In this document: positions 6,491-12,738 of the stretch, piece by piece | Layout of the letters: each line of letters opens with the position of its first letter | Position numbering within the stretch: the stretch's first letter is position 1 | NCBI GenBank assembly: GCA_021785795.1 | Contig: JAJYEK010000029.1 | Span: 22,876-36,255 of the forward strand | Direction: 5' to 3' | DNA from: Pseudomonadota bacterium | GTDB lineage: Bacteria > Pseudomonadota > Gammaproteobacteria > Acidiferrobacterales > UBA6901 | DNA: 13,380 bases | The notes under the pieces: generated by a model | What the model saw: only the letters and a program-made list of their open reading frames with translations | Database searches by the model: none | Told to the model about the DNA's origin: nothing | Position numbers and translations under genes: made by a program

Positions 6491-6670
6491 TGAACCGCCC
6501 CGGTTTTGAACTGACCCCCAAGAGTTGGACACAATCTTGCAGGTTTCATGAGGATGTTCGACGTCAGGTTCAAAAAGAAAGTGGTCCGGGAGTATCTTTC
6601 TGGCCAGGGAGGATACAAAATCCTCGCCGCAAGGTACGACATCGCTGACAGTCTGGTCAGGAGATGGGTC
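6491..6670 (+). mobile_element. IS3-type insertion sequence, left-end fragment
   Basis: TGAACTGACCCCCAAGAGTT (6507-6526) followed by GGACA looks like the terminal inverted repeat of an IS3-family element. Twenty bases on, an ATG at 6548 begins the OrfA-type helix-turn-helix: DVRFKKKVVREYLSG, then GGYKILAARYDIADSLVRRWV. Homology stops near 6670, so only about 40 codons of transposase remain and there is no right end. Immediately before it, TGAACCGCCCCGG (6491-6503) looks like the tip of a second IS3-family end, hinting at nested insertions. Inactive remnant. Confidence 0.65.
6548..6670 (+). pseudogene. Transposase OrfA N-terminal fragment (IS3 family)
   Basis: About 41 codons of an IS3-type OrfA. 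The N-terminal HTH is evident (KKKVVREYLSGQGGYKILAA, then RYDIADSLVRRWV), which binds the IS ends in the intact protein. The frame runs on to 6739 but residues after the VRRWV motif are read from the neighbouring AbiEii fragment in the wrong frame. The DDE catalytic OrfB is absent. Confidence 0.65.
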
Positions 6671-6683
6671 GGGGCGGACCACC

Positions 6684-6911
6684 GGCACGCAGGAAGCTCT
6701 TATTGCCATTATCCAGGAATGCATGACGCTTGCAGTTGAGGACGATGGCATGCGCTACGATCCGGAAAGCATCACGACTGAAGCCCTTACGCTTGATGCC
6801 GATTACCAGGGTTGGCGTATCCGTTTTCGGGGACTGCTCGGTAATGCCCGGGTGCCGATGCAAGTCCATGTTGGCATCGGCAATGTGGTCTACTCTCGAC
6901 CGGTGATCAAG
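6684..6911 (+). pseudogene. AbiEii-type nucleotidyltransferase toxin, internal fragment
   Basis: About 75 codons with no start or stop of their own. The readable part is QEALIAIIQECMTLAVEDDG, then MRYDPESITTEALTLDADYQG and WRIRFRGLLGNARVPMQVHV, ending at GIGNVVYSRP. This matches the middle of AbiEii/AbiGii-family nucleotidyltransferases, the toxin half of type IV toxin-antitoxin systems that can act in phage abortive infection: D-G-x-x-x-D-P-S, D-A-D-Y-x-G-x-R-x-R-x-x-x-L-G-x-A-R-x-P-x-Q-V-D-x-G-x-G-D. Both ends are lost: IS3 sequence on the left, the sulP 3' end on the right. No AbiEi antitoxin is in the window. Dead fragment. Confidence 0.65.
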
Positions 6912-8434
6912 AGCCGCCCTCCGGCGGCGTCCCACCGGTGCGCCTCCTCGCGCAGCATCCGCTGCCCGTCGCCATCGAGGTAGGCGATATCCTCGAGGTG
7001 CAGGTGCAGGGTGTCCCGGAATCCGCTGCGCTCTCCCTGCGCACGCAGCAGCCGGACGACCGCCGGTACGCTGCCGAAAAACAGAGCCCCATCGAGGTGC
7101 GCATGGGTCTCGCCTTCGCGTTCCTCCAACCGCAACACCGGGTGCGCCATGTGTCGCAGATACAGCGCGACGGGGATGGCAAGCCCCACGAAGACCGCAA
7201 ACGTCAGGCTGATCACGACTCCCGACAGCGCGACGACTAAAAAGATCACCTGCTGCTCCCGGTCCTCCAGCAGAACGCGAATCCGGCGGAGGTCGATCAG
7301 ATTGACCCCGACGAGGACCAGCACGCCCGCCATGACGGCGTAGGGAATCCAGGCGATGGCGCGGGGCATCGCGAGCGCAAGCGCGCCGAGGATCACCGCC
7401 GAGAAGATGGCGGCGAGTGGAGTGCGTGCGCCGGCTTCCTGGTGCGCCTTCGTCCGATTGAACGACCCGCCGCCGGCGAAGCCGCCGAGGCAGGCGACCG
7501 CAAGATTGCCTAAGCCCTGTGCGCGAATATCCTGGTTGATGTCCACGGGTTGCCCGGATTCATCGGCCGCCGCGCGGCTGATTACGACGGTCTGCAGGAG
7601 CCCCAGGAACGCGAGCGCCAGGATGTCCGGCACGGCGTGTTCCATCGCCGAGCGCGCCAGCGGGTCCAGGACGGGCGGCGCCGCGAAGGGCCACAGATGG
7701 ATTGGGGCATCCCCCAGCAGATAGACGCCGAGGTTCCCCGCGCCGAAGAGCTTTCCGAGCAGCCAGGACACCGCTGTGCCCGCGATGAGCGCGACCGCCA
7801 GATACGCCCGGGCGACGAACCCCCGCCCAAACCGGCGCGCCAGGAATCCCGCGGCAAGCGTGACGGCGAACAGGGCAACGCTCACCGGATGGAGATTATG
7901 CGCGCCCAGCAGCACGACCCAGGTCTCCTTCCAGGCCGGATAACCCGGTACTGGAGTGAGCCCCGCAATCGGCATCGCCTGGGACAGCAGGAGGGTCGCG
8001 GCCACCGCGACGGTGATCCCCTCGATCGCCGAGGCGGGGATGAAATTGAGGATCCCTCCGGCGCGCACCGCGCCGAGCAGGAGTTGCAGTGCGCCCACGG
8101 ACAGGGTGAGCACGGCGACATAGCCCAGGTATTCCGGACTGCCGGCCGCCGCGAACGGCGCCATCGCAACGCCGATCATCATGGCCATCGCGGTGTTCGG
8201 CCCGGAGAGCAGATGCCGGGAGGAGCCGAAGAGGGCGGCGACCGCTGCCAGGAAGATCGCCGTGTAGAGGCCTGCCTGCGGTGGCATGCCGGCAAGGCGT
8301 GAGAAGGCGAGCGCCTGCGGCAGCACGATCACCGCCGAAATCCCTCCGGCGGCAAGATCGTGGCGCAGCCCTTCCCGGTCGCGCAGCGCCGCCGGGGCCC
8401 ATTCGAGGAACGGCAGGGCGCGGGGAAACCTCAT
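6890..8434 (-). CDS. SulP family inorganic anion transporter with STAS domain
   Basis: A 514-residue inner-membrane transporter of the SulP (SLC26) family, which carries sulfate, bicarbonate or related anions. The N-terminal LRHDLAAGGISAVIVLPQALAFSRLAGMPPQAGLYTAIF (read in pieces) is the family signature, with the P-Q-A-x-A-F/Y turn; it is followed by about ten more hydrophobic segments and GGFAGGGSFNRT. A STAS domain fills the last 90 or so residues. Start: the ATG at 8434 overlaps the upstream stop as ATGA; a GTG three codons earlier is possible. Next to a thiosulfate dehydrogenase, sulfate transport is a reasonable inference, but bicarbonate is not excluded. The C-terminus ends abruptly at LLITGRE where AbiEii sequence begins, so a few STAS residues may be lost or replaced. 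Confidence 0.88.
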   Translation of the reverse strand: MRFPRALPFLEWAPAALRDREGLRHDLAAGGISAVIVLPQALAFSRLAGMPPQAGLYTAIFLAAVAALFGSSRHLLSGPNTAMAMMIGVAMAPFAAAGSPEYLGYVAVLTLSVGALQLLLGAVRAGGILNFIPASAIEGITVAVAATLLLSQAMPIAGLTPVPGYPAWKETWVVLLGAHNLHPVSVALFAVTLAAGFLARRFGRGFVARAYLAVALIAGTAVSWLLGKLFGAGNLGVYLLGDAPIHLWPFAAPPVLDPLARSAMEHAVPDILALAFLGLLQTVVISRAAADESGQPVDINQDIRAQGLGNLAVACLGGFAGGGSFNRTKAHQEAGARTPLAAIFSAVILGALALAMPRAIAWIPYAVMAGVLVLVGVNLIDLRRIRVLLEDREQQVIFLVVALSGVVISLTFAVFVGLAIPVALYLRHMAHPVLRLEEREGETHAHLDGALFFGSVPAVVRLLRAQGERSGFRDTLHLHLEDIAYLDGDGQRMLREEAHRWDAAGGRLLITGRE

Positions 8435-9225
8435 GGCAGCCACCCGAGCAGTCCTTTGCGCGGATTGGGCGGGCGCACCTGCAGGTCCACCCAGGCGGCC
8501 ACGTCGCGGGACTGTTGGGGCGTAAGCGTCTGGATAGAGTTATAAGGCATGGTCGCCCATACGTAGCGCGCGAGCACCGAGGGGCGGCTCAGCCCCGCGC
8601 CAGAGGGATAGGAACTGCTCCCCCAGAGCGGCGGGACGGCGCCAGGCTGACCTTGTCCGGCCGAACCATGGCAGGACGCGCACTGATTGGTGTAGATCGT
8701 GCGGCCTGCCACCGGGTCGGCCTGGCGCGGGGTCTTCGGGAGCACTGGCAATCCGGCGCCGGGCAGGAGGGTCTGCATCGGCGCGCCCGTGCCGAGCCAC
8801 GCGATGTACGCCTCGAGCGCGAGTAGCGTCTGGCTGTCGCGGGTCGGGGCCGTGCCATTCAAGCTGTAAATGAAACACTGCTGCAGCCGTTGGCCCAGCG
8901 TGATCACCTGCTGCGAGCGCGATCGGAATTGCGGGTACATGCCGGCCGATCCCCACATCGGGATTGCGTCGGGTCTGCGCCCCCGGTCGAGATGGCAGCT
9001 TCCGCAGGAGAGGGCATTGCCATCATAACGCCCCGCGTACTTCGGCGTATCGTGGAAGATGCGCTCGCCCTGGCGCACGAGCTCGCCGAACTTCCCGCCG
9101 GGGAGGGTGCTCTCGGCGGGCGGGGAGAACGTGGTCCGGGCAACGTAATGGGGAGGGGTCAGGGCGAACGAAAGCGCTGTGCCGGCGACCGTGATCAACA
9201 TTGCAAGGGTTACGCGAACTCGCAT
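8431..9225 (-). CDS. tsdA: Dihaem cytochrome c, thiosulfate dehydrogenase-like (TsdA family)
   Basis: A 264-residue exported cytochrome with two haem sites: SCGSCH (C74, C77, H78) and QCASCH (C182, C185, H186). The surroundings match TsdA: NALSCGSCHLDRGRRPDAIPMW, RLQQCFIYSLNG, ALEAYIAWL, LPGAGLPVLPK, and PPLWGSSSYPSGAG before the C-terminal segment. TsdA oxidises two thiosulfate to tetrathionate in the periplasm, passing electrons to a cytochrome. The signal peptide is MRVRVTLAMLITVAGTALSF; the ATG at 9225 has GGGAG 8-9 bases upstream and fits the signal peptide, while the frame upstream of it does not. Stop overlaps the SulP start (ATGA), implying coupled translation. Direction of catalysis (oxidation or tetrathionate reduction) cannot be told from sequence. 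Confidence 0.85.
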   Translation of the reverse strand: MRVRVTLAMLITVAGTALSFALTPPHYVARTTFSPPAESTLPGGKFGELVRQGERIFHDTPKYAGRYDGNALSCGSCHLDRGRRPDAIPMWGSAGMYPQFRSRSQQVITLGQRLQQCFIYSLNGTAPTRDSQTLLALEAYIAWLGTGAPMQTLLPGAGLPVLPKTPRQADPVAGRTIYTNQCASCHGSAGQGQPGAVPPLWGSSSYPSGAGLSRPSVLARYVWATMPYNSIQTLTPQQSRDVAAWVDLQVRPPNPRKGLLGWLP

Positions 9226-9245
9226 AGGTTTTGTCTCCCGTTCGT

Positions 9246-9686
9246 TCAGTTCGGACTGTGGGTCGTTCCGTAGACCCGCACCTGGTAGAGTTCCGAGGAT
9301 AACGCGTCTTCGATGGTGCGATACTCCCGCCAAAGCGGGTGGCGGCGAAATACCCGGAAGAATCCCGCGCCGCTACCAATATAAGCGACCGGCACGCCGG
9401 ACCCTAGCGTGACACCGAGTTCGATCAAGGTGCCCTTGAGGACCTCGCCGGGCTCGCTGTAGAGCAACCCCAGATTCTTCCCTGTGACTTCCCGGACGCA
9501 GCGCCCGGCAAGCTCGGCGTAATCGGCGCATTGTCCCTCGCCGGCTTCGTCGACCCAGGAGGCCACGATCCGATAACCGGCATCCCGGAGTGCGCGCCAC
9601 TTTGGAGCGTGTGCCGTCTTGGCGGCGGTGTAGACGCGGAATGTCGGGTCAACCCTTTGGTGGATGCTATCGGGATGGGTGCGCAC
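9246..9686 (-). CDS. Nucleoside 2-deoxyribosyltransferase-like protein
   Basis: A 146-residue protein with YTAAKTAHAPKWRALRDAG, then IVASWVDEAGEGQCADYAEL, LLYSEPGEVLKGTLIELGVTL and a closing GVPVAYIGSG. The x-Y-T-A-x-K-T-x-H-A-x-x-W start, W-x-D-E and the E-P-G-E-x-x-K-G-x-x-x-E-x-G motif (a Glu in this last strand-helix is the nucleophile in true deoxyribosyltransferases) place it in the nucleoside 2-deoxyribosyltransferase-like superfamily, a group rich in phage-encoded and uncharacterised members. It starts at GTG 9686 with CGGAG five bases upstream. It sits 20 bases ahead of the tsdA-like gene and so probably leads the operon, although no link to sulfur metabolism is known. Activity not certain. 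Confidence 0.72.
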   Translation of the reverse strand: MRTHPDSIHQRVDPTFRVYTAAKTAHAPKWRALRDAGYRIVASWVDEAGEGQCADYAELAGRCVREVTGKNLGLLYSEPGEVLKGTLIELGVTLGSGVPVAYIGSGAGFFRVFRRHPLWREYRTIEDALSSELYQVRVYGTTHSPN

Positions 9687-9832
9687 GGCATCTCCGGGTG
9701 GAAAAAGAAAGGCCCTTCATGCGGACCGGTCGGCAGAATCAAAAGCCGGGAGAAGAGTCTTCAGCCTCTTCCTGCTGCAGGTGTTATGACACCACCACTG
9801 TCCAAGCGGCCACGTCTTGCCTGAATTAATGG

Positions 9833-9961
9833 AATGGTCGCCCCCTCCCTGAACGGCATCGAAAGTGCCAGAGTGAAGCTGTGGATGTTTCACTCAACCC
9901 AGAGAGGAGGCGACACATGAAGATTACGACAGTTGGTATCGACCTGGCAAAGAACCTGTTT
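9833..9961 (+). mobile_element. IS110-family insertion sequence, 5' remnant
   Basis: A transposase start, ATG at 9917 with AGAGGAGG before it, reads MKITTVGIDLAKNLF, the conserved N-terminus of IS110-family DEDD transposases (the Asp of GIDLAK is catalytic). The match ends at 9961 after 15 codons; the frame then reads unrelated residues to a stop. The AT-poor leader from about 9833 (GGTCGCCCCCTCCC) is typical of IS110 upstream sequence. Nothing else of the element is present. Confidence 0.65.
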
Positions 9962-10265
9962 GTGCGACCTGAAAGTCGCGTGAGTCTCTGTTTCACAGGA
10001 GCCACAATGACCTGATGAAACCGGTTGCTCCATCAACCGTTCCCTACCCAGACATGCGGAGCCGGTAGCGTTCCCGATCCGCTGCCCCCAGCAGTTTCTG
10101 CCTTGGCTCTATCAAACAGATGGATTGGGTAGGACGAAATCTATTTGCTACGCGAAGAAGTACTGCCTGGTCAGAATTAGGATTAGCTGTTCATGGACGT
10201 TTTCTGCACGGTTGCTGAGCCGTAACGGGCTTTTGCAACGCGGTTGCACAATACGAACACGCACC
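9962..10265. other. Region without recognisable genes after the IS110 break
   Basis: About 300 bases. It begins GTGCGACCTGAAAGTCGC at the IS110 break, a small hairpin that recalls the GTGCG 5' boundary of group II introns, but no intron core, domain V or reverse transcriptase is visible. A second hairpin (10211-10239, GTTGC and AGCC pairing with GGCT and GCAAC) lies 3' of the GNAT gene and might act as a weak processing or termination structure; it lacks a T-run. Confidence 0.35.
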
Positions 10266-10709
10266 CTACGATGCAATCGCGATGTTGAAGCGCAAGGACG
10301 TGGCCAGCAGCCCGTTGCGGAAATAGAAGCGATGCCCCAGCAAGTTGGACAGCGGTGTATCCAAAACCAGCTTTCGACAACCCAGATCAAGCGCTTCCTG
10401 CTTAAGTCGTGACATCATCCGCCCCCCATGGCCGCAGCTCCGCGAAGTCTCGTCGGTCACCAGATCGTCTACGTAGAGGTGGCGACCGTACACCAGGTTC
10501 TCCTGTACCCGAAAACCGGCCAGGGCGATCACTCGCGGACCATCGAATAGGGCCAGCAAGCGATAACCGTCAGCCACCTGGCGGCGCCAGCGGACGACAA
10601 ACTCGTTTTCGGAGGCCAAGTGTGGTCGCAACTGCGCCATGATCGCGTAGCAGTGGCGGACACCGTTCTCGTCATCGACGTATTGCGGGACGTCCATCGG
10701 AGCACTCAT
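10266..10709 (-). CDS. GNAT family N-acetyltransferase
   Basis: A 147-residue acetyltransferase starting at ATG 10709 (MSAPMDVPQY). The acetyl-CoA loop is RSCGHG (residues 90-95), preceded by [11 protein letters not shown] and followed by GCRKLVLDT and GHRFYFRNG. The frame is open much further upstream but that part is the AhpD gene read out of frame. Its start overlaps the AhpD stop (ATGA), so the two are translated together; GNAT partners of AhpD-like genes have no assigned substrate. It belongs to the same GNAT subgroup as the integron cassette protein at 3202-3669, but carries no attC-derived tail. Confidence 0.87.
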   Translation of the reverse strand: MSAPMDVPQYVDDENGVRHCYAIMAQLRPHLASENEFVVRWRRQVADGYRLLALFDGPRVIALAGFRVQENLVYGRHLYVDDLVTDETSRSCGHGGRMMSRLKQEALDLGCRKLVLDTPLSNLLGHRFYFRNGLLATSLRFNIAIAS

Positions 10710-11203
10710 CGTGAAACTCTTGGTGCGAATTGTTCCGAATGTATCGGCGGGTCGAAATGCAACGCGCCGGCGATCCGGTTCCAGGCGTTGATTGCAGCCA
10801 CCGCAGCGGTCAAAAAGGCGATTTCCGGCTCGGCGAACTGCGCCTGCATTTCGGCGTAAGCCGCGTCGGAGACGCTCTGCGCGGCCATGAACGTCAACGC
10901 TTCCGTCCACGCCAACGCGGCACGTTCCCGTGCGGAGAACACGCCCGCCTCGTTCCATGCGGAAACCAGATCGAGCTTGACGGCGGAGACCCCGAGCCGG
11001 CGCGCCGCATTGAGGTGGTACTGGATGCAGAACGCGCAGCGATTGAGCTGCGAGGCACGCAGTTTGATCAGCTCGGTCAGCGGCTTGTCGAGGCCCGAGT
11101 CGTCCACGGCCTGGCTGAGCGCCCGCAGTGCGGCAATCACGGCGGGCGCAATGCGGTCGAAGCCATTCCGGCCCATGCGGGGGCGGTGGTCAAAAGGTGT
11201 CAT
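10706..11203 (-). CDS. AhpD/carboxymuconolactone decarboxylase family protein
   Basis: A 165-residue all-alpha protein of the AhpD-like group. The signature CAFCIQYHLNAAR holds the redox pair C56/C59 and H63, as in alkylhydroperoxidase AhpD, where the cysteines cycle while reducing peroxides; C-terminal ALAWTEALTF and NAWNRIAGALHFDPP are also typical. Two adjacent ATGs lie at 11206 and 11203; AAGGA fits the second (five bases) better than the first. Divergent from a marR-type gene and followed by an overlapping GNAT gene. Likely controlled by that MarR protein through the 62-bp shared intergenic region. Peroxidase activity is inference from the CxxC motif. Confidence 0.88.
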   Translation of the reverse strand: MTPFDHRPRMGRNGFDRIAPAVIAALRALSQAVDDSGLDKPLTELIKLRASQLNRCAFCIQYHLNAARRLGVSAVKLDLVSAWNEAGVFSARERAALAWTEALTFMAAQSVSDAAYAEMQAQFAEPEIAFLTAAVAAINAWNRIAGALHFDPPIHSEQFAPRVSR

Positions 11204-11206
11204 CAT

Positions 11207-11268
11207 GGTCCTTTCCAGGTCGAGACTGTAATATATGAGTTCTGACATTATATTCGAGTTCTTATAAC
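11207..11268. promoter_or_regulatory. Divergent promoter region with paired GAGTTCT sites
   Basis: The region between the AhpD and MarR genes is AT-rich against its surroundings. GAGTTCT occurs at 11237-11243 and 11256-11262, starts 19 bases apart (about two helical turns). A TATAAT on the minus strand (11252-11247) could be the -10 of the AhpD gene; its -35 is weak. The repeats flank this hexamer, so a bound regulator would block it. Candidate MarR operator. Confidence 0.45.
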
Positions 11269-11745
11269 ATGGGAAAGAACCCACACAAACTTACCGTGCC
11301 CGGCGTCGGCGAGGGCAAGCGGGGGGAACAAGGCCACATTGGCTATCTGCTGCGACAGGCGAATGCCACCCATCGCCTGCGCATGGAGCGTGCGCTGGCG
11401 GAACTGGGCGTCACGCTGCCGCAGTTCTCAGTGTTAACCATGCTCACGGCCTATCCCGGTGCATCCGGCGCGGATCTGGCGCGCCTGTCTTTACTGACGC
11501 CGCAAACGATGAGTGTTATCGTGGCAAACCTGGAGCGCGCAGGTGCTGTCTCACGCCATCCGCATGCGGTGCATGGGCGCATTCAACACATCGAAGTCAC
11601 CAAGGGCGGCCGACGGTTGCTGGCCAAGTGCCGCACAAGGGTCAAAGCAGTGGAAGAAGAGCTGCTGGCCGGAGTCTGTCGGGCCGATGAACGAGTGATC
11701 AGGCGCTGGCTTGTCAATGCGGCGTTGCACAACAGTGCCGGCTGA
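11269..11745 (+). CDS. MarR family transcriptional regulator
   Basis: A 158-residue winged-helix regulator. GYLLRQANATHRLRMERALAELGVTLPQFSVL is the dimerisation and first helix region; the recognition part is ASGADLARLSLLTPQTMSVIVANLERAG, and the wing is HAVHGRIQHIEVTKGGRRLL (all read in pieces). MarR proteins are usually dimeric repressors of a divergent gene, released by small molecules or by oxidation of cysteine. Here the divergent target is the AhpD-GNAT pair, which fits a peroxide or electrophile response. The ATG at 11269 has no ribosome site; either the mRNA is leaderless or nearly so, or translation starts at an internal codon such as GTG 11296. Confidence 0.88.
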   Translation: MGKNPHKLTVPGVGEGKRGEQGHIGYLLRQANATHRLRMERALAELGVTLPQFSVLTMLTAYPGASGADLARLSLLTPQTMSVIVANLERAGAVSRHPHAVHGRIQHIEVTKGGRRLLAKCRTRVKAVEEELLAGVCRADERVIRRWLVNAALHNSAG

Positions 11746-12010
11746 GGGCTGCCGAGTGCCTGCTCTGGAGTAGTGAATTTTCCATCCACTTCTGACTGAG
11801 AAGCTGCATTGACCAGCGTTCGCTTTGGCCTAGGAAGCAACTGTTGGGCGCACAGTCGACAGGTTGTCGGCCTATCCCACCATTCGAAACCTGTCGACAA
11901 TGTGATCAGCGCCGCCACTTCGGGTGTCTGCTTCCAGAAAAGATGAGCTGGTATCATCGACCCGGTGGCAGTCCGGGACGTTGGATGTTTAAAATCAGAG
12001 CATTGACGCA
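11746..12010. other. Spacer with an isolated integron-type core site
   Basis: No gene seen. GTTGGGC at 11843-11849 lies in AACTGTTGGGCG (11839-11850), the same 12 bases found at the attI-side junction of the cassette array (3685-3696). A large inverted repeat follows. The first 90 bases after marR show no terminator with a T-run. Confidence 0.4.
11855..11898. repeat. 11-bp inverted repeat with 22-base loop
   Basis: GTCGACAGGTT (11855-11865) is repeated in perfect inversion as AACCTGTCGAC (11888-11898), separated by 22 bases. It is upstream of the toxin gene and just after the isolated GTTGGGC. It could be an operator, a transcript hairpin, or part of a recombination site. Confidence 0.6.
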
Positions 12011-12030
12011 TGTTAGCAAATATGATAACA
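12011..12030. promoter_or_regulatory. Possible toxin-antitoxin operator
   Basis: TGTTA at 12011-12015 and TAACA at 12026-12030 form an inverted repeat with a 10-base spacer, 12 bases before the chosen toxin start. HigA-type antitoxins commonly bind such sites to repress their own operon. A nearby TATGAT (12021-12026) might be the -10; I see no well-spaced -35. Confidence 0.35.
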
Positions 12031-12042
12031 CGCGTTTTAGAC

Positions 12043-12359
12043 ATGGCCTATTCCGTTGAATACTTTCATGCCCGAGTGCAGGCCGCGATTGAGGCTTGGC
12101 CTGTGGATGTGGTCGCCGACTACGCAAGAATGGTCGCACTCCTTATCGAGCACGGCCCGAACTTGCGCTTACCCCATTCACGCGCCTTGGGTCGTGGGTT
12201 GTTTGAGCTGCGCCCACGCGGCAAATCGGGCATAGGAAGAGCGCTCTCTGCTTTCTTGCTGGACAACGCGTGGTGGTACTGCACGCTTTCATCAAGAAGT
12301 CGCAGCAGACACCAGAGCCAGAACTCAAGATTGCGCGTAACCGAATGAAGGAGATATGA
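12043..12359 (+). pseudogene. HigB-type toxin (RelE/Gp49 family), frameshifted
   Basis: The first frame from ATG 12043 reads AYSVEYFHARVQAAIEAWP, then RLPHSRALGRGLFELRPRG and SGIGRALSAFLLDN, classic for the phage-derived Gp49/HigB group of ribosome-dependent mRNA endonucleases. After about 12267 the homology moves to another frame: VVVLHAFIKKSQQTPEPEL, then KIARNRMKEI and a TGA at 12357. One base is missing (or two extra) around 12268-12270. In the uncorrected frame the C-terminal strand and helix with the active-site region (HAFIKKSQ) is replaced by a serine/arginine-rich tail ending at 12348, so the toxin should be inactive. Two in-frame ATGs (12010, 12022) precede 12043; the latter gives the conserved start. 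Reading-frame repair would give about 105 residues. Confidence 0.75.
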
Positions 12360-12360
12360 A

Positions 12361-12738
12361 ATGCCTCAACTTAAATACAACCCCGTACCGCACAGTCAAA
12401 GCGCTTTTCTTGAAAAGGCATCGAAGCGCCCTGGTTTCCGTAAAGCCTATGATGCCCTGGAAGCCGAGTATGCGCTCGCACACGAAATGCTGTCCGCACG
12501 CACGCGCGCCGGTCTGACCCAAGAAGCTGTCGCTGACCGTATGGGCACCACCAAGAGCGCCGTCTCGCGACTGGAAGGTGCTCACAAACATGCCCCGTCT
12601 GTGGCCTCACTCAAGAAATACGCGGACGCGGTGGGCTGTACGCTTAAAATTGCCTTGGTACCGCGGCGAGTGAAACGATCCGCCACCCGATCTCGTATTC
12701 GAGGAGGTGCGCCAAAAACAGTCCGCCGTGCAACCTGA
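12361..12738 (+). CDS. higA: HigA-type XRE antitoxin
   Basis: A 125-residue helix-turn-helix protein, start ATG 12361 just after the toxin stop; its AAGGAG ribosome site (12348-12353) is inside the toxin gene, so the two genes are coupled. The HTH is at residues 52-71 (LTQEAVADRMGTTKSAVSRL), followed by SVASLKKYADAVGCTLKIALVP, the usual end of this antitoxin type. An extra basic tail of about 24 residues (RRVKRSATRSRIRGG...) follows; it may be genuine or read-through after loss of the original stop. The antitoxin is intact whereas its toxin is broken. Confidence 0.83.
   Translation: MPQLKYNPVPHSQSAFLEKASKRPGFRKAYDALEAEYALAHEMLSARTRAGLTQEAVADRMGTTKSAVSRLEGAHKHAPSVASLKKYADAVGCTLKIALVPRRVKRSATRSRIRGGAPKTVRRAT

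Noticed and set aside
7550..8302. Long open frame (250 codons) on the plus strand opposite the transporter gene
   Set aside because: It is the antisense of a clear SulP gene, rich in Arg/Gly/Asp from GC bias, and has no family likeness or ribosome site.
8281..8826. 181-codon plus-strand frame across the sulP/tsdA junction
   Set aside because: Lies opposite two well-supported genes and shows only GC-driven composition.
10211..10239. Hairpin after the GNAT gene as a rho-independent terminator
   Set aside because: The stem is interrupted and no T-run follows on the minus strand.
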